DNA of 64,000 nt from Corynebacterium sp. NML98-0116 (GTDB lineage Bacteria > Actinomycetota > Actinomycetes > Mycobacteriales > Mycobacteriaceae), in contig NZ_CP017639.1 of NCBI RefSeq assembly GCF_001767255.1, forward strand, positions 1,983,233 through 2,047,232. The letters are read 5' to 3'. The notes beneath the pieces were generated by a model. That model was not told the origin of the DNA, did no database searches, and saw only the letters and a program-made list of their open reading frames with translations. This document shows, one piece after another, positions 60,240-64,000 of the stretch; the stretch's first letter is position 1, and the number at the start of each line of letters is the position of its first letter. The position numbers were made by a program, and so were the translations under genes.

Positions 60240-61565
60240 TTACTGGCCCTCCGGGGTCGCGGCGGCCGCGGCCTTCGCAGCCGGGACGAGCGCGGCCTCG
60301 ATGGTGGCGAAGTCGTCGTCAGTCAGCGCCGTGGAGACGAACCAGGTCTCGAACGGGCTCGGGGACGCGTGCACGCCGTGGTCCAGCAGCGCGTGGAAGA
60401 ACGGCGCGTAGCGGAACGTCTCCGCCGCCTTCATGTCGTCGAAGTTGTGGCCCTCGCTCTCCGCGAAGCGCACCGACAGCATCGTCGACGCGCGCTGGAT
60501 GTGGTGCGCCACGCCCTCACGCGTCAGCGCCGAGCTGACCAAATCTTCCAGCCTGTCCGCGTTGCGGTGCAGCGCCGGGTAAATATCCTCGCTGGCCAGG
60601 CGCAACGACGCCATGCCAGCCGCCATCGCCACCGGGTTTCCGGACAGGGTGCCCGCCTGGTACACCGGCCCGTTCGGCGCCAGCTTCTCCATCACTTCTC
60701 GACGCCCACCAAAGGCCGCCGCCGGCAACCCACCCGAGATGACCTTGCCGAAGGTCGTCAGATCACCCGCAACACCGTCAACCCCGTACCAGCCGGAGTA
60801 GGAGGTGCGGAAGCCCGTCATCACCTCGTCCAGGATGAGCAGCGCACCGTTGGCGTGGCAGACCTCCTTCAGCTTCGCGTTGAAGTTGTCCTGCGGCGCC
60901 ACCGTGCCCATATTGCCGGCGGCCGCCTCCGCGATCACGGCGGCAATCTGGCCCTCGTTTTCCGCGAACGCGCGCTTCACAGCCTCAATGTCGTTGTACG
61001 GCACCACGATCGTGTCCGCCGCCTGCGCGCCGGTGACCCCCGGGGAATCCGGCAACGAGAACGTCGCGATCCCAGAGCCTGCCGACGCCAACAGGGCGTC
61101 CACATGGCCGTGGTAGCAGCCATCAAACTTAATAATCTTCGGGCGCTGCGTATACCCGCGCGCCAGGCGCACCGCCGACATCGTCGCCTCAGTACCCGAG
61201 TTGACCATGCGCACCTCCTCCACGGACGTACGCTGCGTAATCATCTCCGCGATCTCCACCTCGGCCTCCGTCGGCGCGCCGAAGCTCAACCCGTTCACCA
61301 ACGCCTTCTCGACGGCCTCCAGGATCGCCGGGTGCGCATTCCCGTGGATCATCGGACCCCACGAATCCACCAGGTCGACGTAGGAGTTGCCGTCGACATC
61401 TACAAGCGTGCTGCCGAACGCCTTCTCAATAAAGCGCGTCTGCCCACCCACCGAGCCAAACGCGCGCACCGGCGAGTTCACCCCGCCCGGCGTGACCCGC
61501 TGAGCGCGCGCAAACAACTCAGCAGAACGAGCAGTATTTTCTGAAGTCAGGTTCGTCTTCGTCAT
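60240..61565 (-). CDS. hemL: Glutamate-1-semialdehyde 2,1-aminomutase
   Basis: 441-residue PLP enzyme that makes 5-aminolevulinate in the C5 haem pathway. [15 protein letters not shown] near residue 27, [29 protein letters not shown] near 122, [10 protein letters not shown] and the PLP lysine in [18 protein letters not shown] near 270. First gene of the haem/cytochrome c run. ATG 61565 is eight bases after TAGGAT; that -10 overlaps the -10 of the divergent gene at 61586. Confidence 0.95.
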   Translation of the reverse strand: MTKTNLTSENTARSAELFARAQRVTPGGVNSPVRAFGSVGGQTRFIEKAFGSTLVDVDGNSYVDLVDSWGPMIHGNAHPAILEAVEKALVNGLSFGAPTEAEVEIAEMITQRTSVEEVRMVNSGTEATMSAVRLARGYTQRPKIIKFDGCYHGHVDALLASAGSGIATFSLPDSPGVTGAQAADTIVVPYNDIEAVKRAFAENEGQIAAVIAEAAAGNMGTVAPQDNFNAKLKEVCHANGALLILDEVMTGFRTSYSGWYGVDGVAGDLTTFGKVISGGLPAAAFGGRREVMEKLAPNGPVYQAGTLSGNPVAMAAGMASLRLASEDIYPALHRNADRLEDLVSSALTREGVAHHIQRASTMLSVRFAESEGHNFDDMKAAETFRYAPFFHALLDHGVHASPSPFETWFVSTALTDDDFATIEAALVPAAKAAAAATPEGQ

Positions 61566-61572
61566 AGTTGCC

Positions 61573-61579
61573 TATCCTA
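61573..61579. promoter_or_regulatory. overlapping bidirectional -10 of hemL and the divergent gene
   Basis: TATCCTA reads as -10 TATCCT on the plus strand (7 bases before ATG 61586) and TAGGAT on the complement (8 bases before the hemL ATG at 61565). Only 20 bases separate the two start codons, so the two leaderless promoters share nearly the same base pairs. Confidence 0.65.
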
Positions 61580-61585
61580 GGCGAT

Positions 61586-62431
61586 ATGAAGATTGCATTT
61601 TTAGGCCTCGGCCGTATGGGTACCGAATTAGCACTCAAGCTTGTCAGTGACCACGACCTTGTGGTCTGGAACCGCACCGCAGCGAAAACCGCCCCGCTCG
61701 TCGAGCGCGGCGCCACCGCCGCCGACACCCCTGCAGACGCCGTGAAAGGCTCCGACCTCGTAATCACCTCCCTGTTCGGCCCCGACACCGTCCGCGACAT
61801 CGTCATCGAACCCGGCCTCATCCCCGACGGCGTCACCTGGGCCGACGCCACCACCATCTCCCCCGCCGACGCCGACTCCTTCGCCGCCGCCGTCCCCACC
61901 CTCGTCCACACCCCCGTAGTCGGCTCGCTCATCCCGGCGCGCGCCGGCAAGCTCGGCGTCTACGTCGGCGGCGCCACCGAGCAGCGCCGCAAGGAAGTCG
62001 CTGACGTCGTCGCGCCGTGGGCCGCCGCGAACCCGGAGCGCCTCAAGGTCGTCGACACTGCCGCCCAGGCCGCGACAGGCAAGCTCATCGCCAACCTCGC
62101 GTTGGCCGTCACCATGCAGGGGTTCAAGGAGGCACTGCATATCGGCAACGCCCAAGGACTTGACGACGCCACCATCGTCGACATGCTCGGCTCCACTGGC
62201 CTCGAGTTCATCGTGAACATGAAGTCCCCATTCCTGCTCGGGGAGCGCGACACCAACCCCGGCGACTTCTCCACCGACGCCATCGAGAAGGACGCGCGTT
62301 TGATGCTCGCCACCGCCGAAGCTGCCGGCAAGGAGCTGCCGGCCGTGGCAGCCGCGGTTGCCTCCCTGCAGGAGCAGCAGAAGAAGGGCCACGGGGACGA
62401 GGACTTCTCCTCAGTGGTGGTGTACCGCTAA
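61586..62431 (+). CDS. NAD(P)-dependent beta-hydroxyacid dehydrogenase-like protein
   Basis: 281 residues. Rossmann motif IAFLGLGRMGTELALKL at the N-terminus and an all-alpha C-terminal domain with the catalytic-Lys motif QAATGKLIANLAL near residue 167. This is the 3-hydroxyisobutyrate/6-phosphogluconate dehydrogenase-like superfamily; glyoxylate/succinic-semialdehyde reductase or an imine reductase are possible activities. The substrate cannot be decided. ATG 61586 is set by TATCCT seven bases upstream; TTG 61568 would lie upstream of the promoter. Confidence 0.83.
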   Translation: MKIAFLGLGRMGTELALKLVSDHDLVVWNRTAAKTAPLVERGATAADTPADAVKGSDLVITSLFGPDTVRDIVIEPGLIPDGVTWADATTISPADADSFAAAVPTLVHTPVVGSLIPARAGKLGVYVGGATEQRRKEVADVVAPWAAANPERLKVVDTAAQAATGKLIANLALAVTMQGFKEALHIGNAQGLDDATIVDMLGSTGLEFIVNMKSPFLLGERDTNPGDFSTDAIEKDARLMLATAEAAGKELPAVAAAVASLQEQQKKGHGDEDFSSVVVYR

Positions 62432-62444
62432 TTTTCTGGGGAGC

Positions 62445-62524
62445 GAGTGCCAAAGGACGCAATTCTTGTTCGGGGAGGACGAAAAAGCCCAGGTCGTGAA
62501 AAGGGGGTTGCGTCCTTTGGCACT
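62445..62524. repeat. palindromic repeat type B, copy 2 (inverted)
   Basis: Perfect 17-bp arms AGTGCCAAAGGACGCAA (62446-62462) and TTGCGTCCTTTGGCACT (62508-62524). The core, read on the complement, is TCACGACCTGGGCTTTTT, as in copy 1 at 35271-35351. Confidence 0.8.
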
Positions 62525-62540
62525 GGCACGGTTGAGAGGG

Positions 62541-62614
62541 CACCAAATTCCTGGATTTTCGCGCGGCGATTTGGAAAAGCCCAGGTCGAGCAAACTGCGT
62601 GAGGGAATTTGGTG
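62541..62614. repeat. palindromic repeat type A, copy 4 (inverted)
   Basis: Perfect arms CACCAAATTCC (62541-62551) and GGAATTTGGTG (62604-62614). Complement core GACCTGGGCTTTTCCAAA identical to copy 1. It lies between the two convergent genes, 12 bases before the stop of the DedA-like gene. Confidence 0.8.
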
Positions 62615-62625
62615 CGCGCACCCGC

Positions 62626-63330
62626 CTACGCTTTCTTCGCCTGCCTCCTAAACGCGCCGAACATGATCACCACGATCAGGCCGATGGCGATCCAGTTGGC
62701 CACCTTCGCGTACTGCTCCAGCACGTACACCACGGGCTCCCCGATCCACCATCCGAGGGCGAAGTACCCAAGTGACCACAGGGTTTTCGAGATGAAGTCC
62801 AGCACCATGAACTTCCACAGCGGCATGCCGGTCATGCCCATCAGGACGAAGACGACGAAGGCGATGGGAAGTGGGATCGGTACGTAGGCGAGGAAGATTC
62901 CCAGCCAGCCGAGTTTGAGGGCCCACTTTTCCACGCGTTCGATGTTGCGGGCGCTGCGCTTGGAGTTCTGCGCCTGCACGTCAAGGATTCCGCGCCCCCA
63001 CAGTTTGCCGGCCCACCAATAGATCCAGTCGAACTTGATGGCCATCAGCGTGCCGATGAGCAGGTAGCCCAGCCAGTGCTGCACCTCGCCGACGGCGGCG
63101 AGCGCGCCCGTCGACGCCGCTCCAATCCGGGAACCGGTAATGGCCAGCATGATGGGCGGGTGCAGCCCAAGCAGCCAGGCGCGAAGTGGGATCATCGCAA
63201 GGCCGAAGAGGCCTACGAAGCCGAACCAGCCAAGGCACCAGTAGTCGGCCTTGGTTGGTTTGCTGTTCCAGGGCATGCCTGGTTGTTCCCACCATTCTGG
63301 TTCGGGTGTGGTCTGCTCCTCACTTTGCAT
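62626..63330 (-). CDS. DedA-like (VTT) membrane protein
   Basis: 234 residues, about five hydrophobic segments. AALAAVGEVQHWLGYLLIGT-like region with WAGKLWGRG, then LGIFLAYVPIPLPIAFVVFVL and GMTGMPLWKFMVLDFISKT, the pair of re-entrant-loop segments seen in DedA/VTT proteins, which flip lipids across the membrane. An unusual Trp-rich cytoplasmic N-terminus (EWWEQPGMPW) precedes them. TACACT eight bases before ATG 63330 indicates a leaderless start. Exact lipid unknown. Confidence 0.75.
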   Translation of the reverse strand: MQSEEQTTPEPEWWEQPGMPWNSKPTKADYWCLGWFGFVGLFGLAMIPLRAWLLGLHPPIMLAITGSRIGAASTGALAAVGEVQHWLGYLLIGTLMAIKFDWIYWWAGKLWGRGILDVQAQNSKRSARNIERVEKWALKLGWLGIFLAYVPIPLPIAFVVFVLMGMTGMPLWKFMVLDFISKTLWSLGYFALGWWIGEPVVYVLEQYAKVANWIAIGLIVVIMFGAFRRQAKKA

Positions 63331-63349
63331 AAGCAGAGAGTGTACCTAG

Positions 63350-64000
63350 CTAGAACATATTTAAGATTCCCGGGTTGGTGGCCACCACGATTCCGATGAG
63401 TGCCAGCAGCCCGAGTACCACACCGGCGATGATGCCGCCGGTGGAGGAGCCTTCCTTGTCGGCGCCGGTCAGTGCGTCGCAGTTGGCTTTGACGGGTTGG
63501 TATTCGGCTTCGGCGCGTTCGGTGGCTGCGCGGGCCTCGGCTGCGGCTGCCTTGGCGGTCGCAGCGGCAGCAGCCGCATCCTCCTGCGTCTGCTTCGCAG
63601 CCTTCAGCGCTTCCTCGGCGGCGGCCTGTCGGGCAGGCTGCGCCTCCTTGGCGGCGGAAAGCTCCTGCTCACGCTTTGCCACGAGCTCCTCCGCGGCCTG
63701 CAGCGCGCGTGCGGCTTCCAGGGTCCGCTCCGCCTTGTCGACGTCCTCTTCGCGCTCCTCGAGCGTTTGACGCTTGGTGGCGTCGCCAAACTCGATGGCG
63801 TGCTTGAGGCCGTCGTAGTAGGTGTTGAAGCGCTCGGTGTACTCGTCGACGGTGAACAGTGGAGTGCCCTGCTTCATCCAATGGGTGGCGAAGGTCTGCG
63901 CGTGGGCAATACGCCACGGGTACCCCTGGTACCGGAAGGCTTTGGTGTTCACAGCGAAGCCGGTGGCGCGCATGTCCGGGTTGACGATCGCCATGTAGTG
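63350..64000 (-). CDS. CAP-domain surface protein, C-terminal part (partial at window edge)
   Basis: 216 codons with the frame open to the end of the window. The first part (HYMAIVNPDMRATGFAVN, AHAQTFATHWM) looks like the end of a CAP/SCP-type domain, with the His and the NP pattern. Next comes an Ala/Glu-rich coiled coil of about 90 residues (EEREEDVDKAERTLEAARAL ...), a short linker and a C-terminal hydrophobic helix (GGIIAGVVLGLLALIGIVVA). Probably secreted and anchored by the tail; the N-terminus lies beyond base 64000. Confidence 0.7.
   Translation of the reverse strand, partial: HYMAIVNPDMRATGFAVNTKAFRYQGYPWRIAHAQTFATHWMKQGTPLFTVDEYTERFNTYYDGLKHAIEFGDATKRQTLEEREEDVDKAERTLEAARALQAAEELVAKREQELSAAKEAQPARQAAAEEALKAAKQTQEDAAAAAATAKAAAAEARAATERAEAEYQPVKANCDALTGADKEGSSTGGIIAGVVLGLLALIGIVVATNPGILNMF

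Overview
The window is a high-GC actinobacterial chromosome segment, most likely Corynebacterium. The evidence is the full set of menaquinone genes next to mgtA, a haem biosynthesis and cytochrome c maturation cluster in the mycobacterial/corynebacterial order, HtaA-type haem-binding surface proteins with DtxR boxes, an McbR-type operator before metQNI, a mycothiol-type arsenate reductase, and an IS1249-like insertion sequence. At least twenty genes have a TANNNT-like -10 element ending 6-8 bases before the start codon, the corynebacterial leaderless arrangement. No rRNA gene is present, so I do not name a species.

Layout. 1-955: 3' part of an IS256/IS1249-type element, then tRNA-Tyr (complement). 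1.2-14 kb: menaquinone and iron block, with polyprenyl diphosphate synthase, menJ, menG, mgtA, a DUF3592 protein, menD, a membrane protein, a dicarboxylate symporter, menC, feoCBA behind a DtxR box, and menB. 14-20 kb: a lipoprotein, an ABC exporter, a two-component system and a secreted protein; the regulator and exporter operons carry the same inverted repeat. 20.3-22.2 kb: a DnaQ-like/TerB/BRCT membrane protein. 22.2-25.4 kb: a repeat-rich spacer and metQNI. 25.4-28.1 kb: arsC-acr3/arsR and an AEC transporter. 28.1-30.9 kb: a CUT2-type sugar ABC transporter. 31-35 kb: a DUF4143 ATPase behind two palindromic operators, menE, a glycosyltransferase and menA.

35-49.4 kb is an accessory, defence-like region: palindromic repeats, a candidate small RNA, a Type ISP restriction-modification gene split at a 14-C tract (apparently phase-variable and currently out of frame), an Abi_2/HEPN gene with a structured leader, a convergent pair of DtxR-box surface-protein genes (one HtaA plus collagen-like), a complete IS copy with an 8-bp target duplication, a second HEPN protein, and an unusual Pif1-like/inactive DnaQ-like/double-BRCT fusion.

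49.4-64 kb: a MerR/TipAS regulator, a succinate-semialdehyde-type dehydrogenase, TrkA/TrkH potassium uptake, a DUF4229 protein, galE, the ccsA-resB-ccdA-tlpA-phosphatase-hemL cluster, a beta-hydroxyacid dehydrogenase-like gene sharing a bidirectional -10 with hemL, a DedA-like protein and the 3' end of a CAP-domain surface protein.

Functionally, most of the core is respiratory: menaquinone (menA, B, C, D, E, G, J and the prenyl synthase), haem (hemL), cytochrome c assembly (ccsA, resB, ccdA, tlpA) and iron supply (feo, HtaA). The strongest candidates for undescribed biology are the fusion protein at 47.5 kb, the phase-variable restriction gene with its HEPN neighbours, the DUF4143 gene with its 40-bp-spaced palindromes, and a dispersed family of two palindromic repeat types. 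All homology calls are from recognition of motifs; no database search was run.
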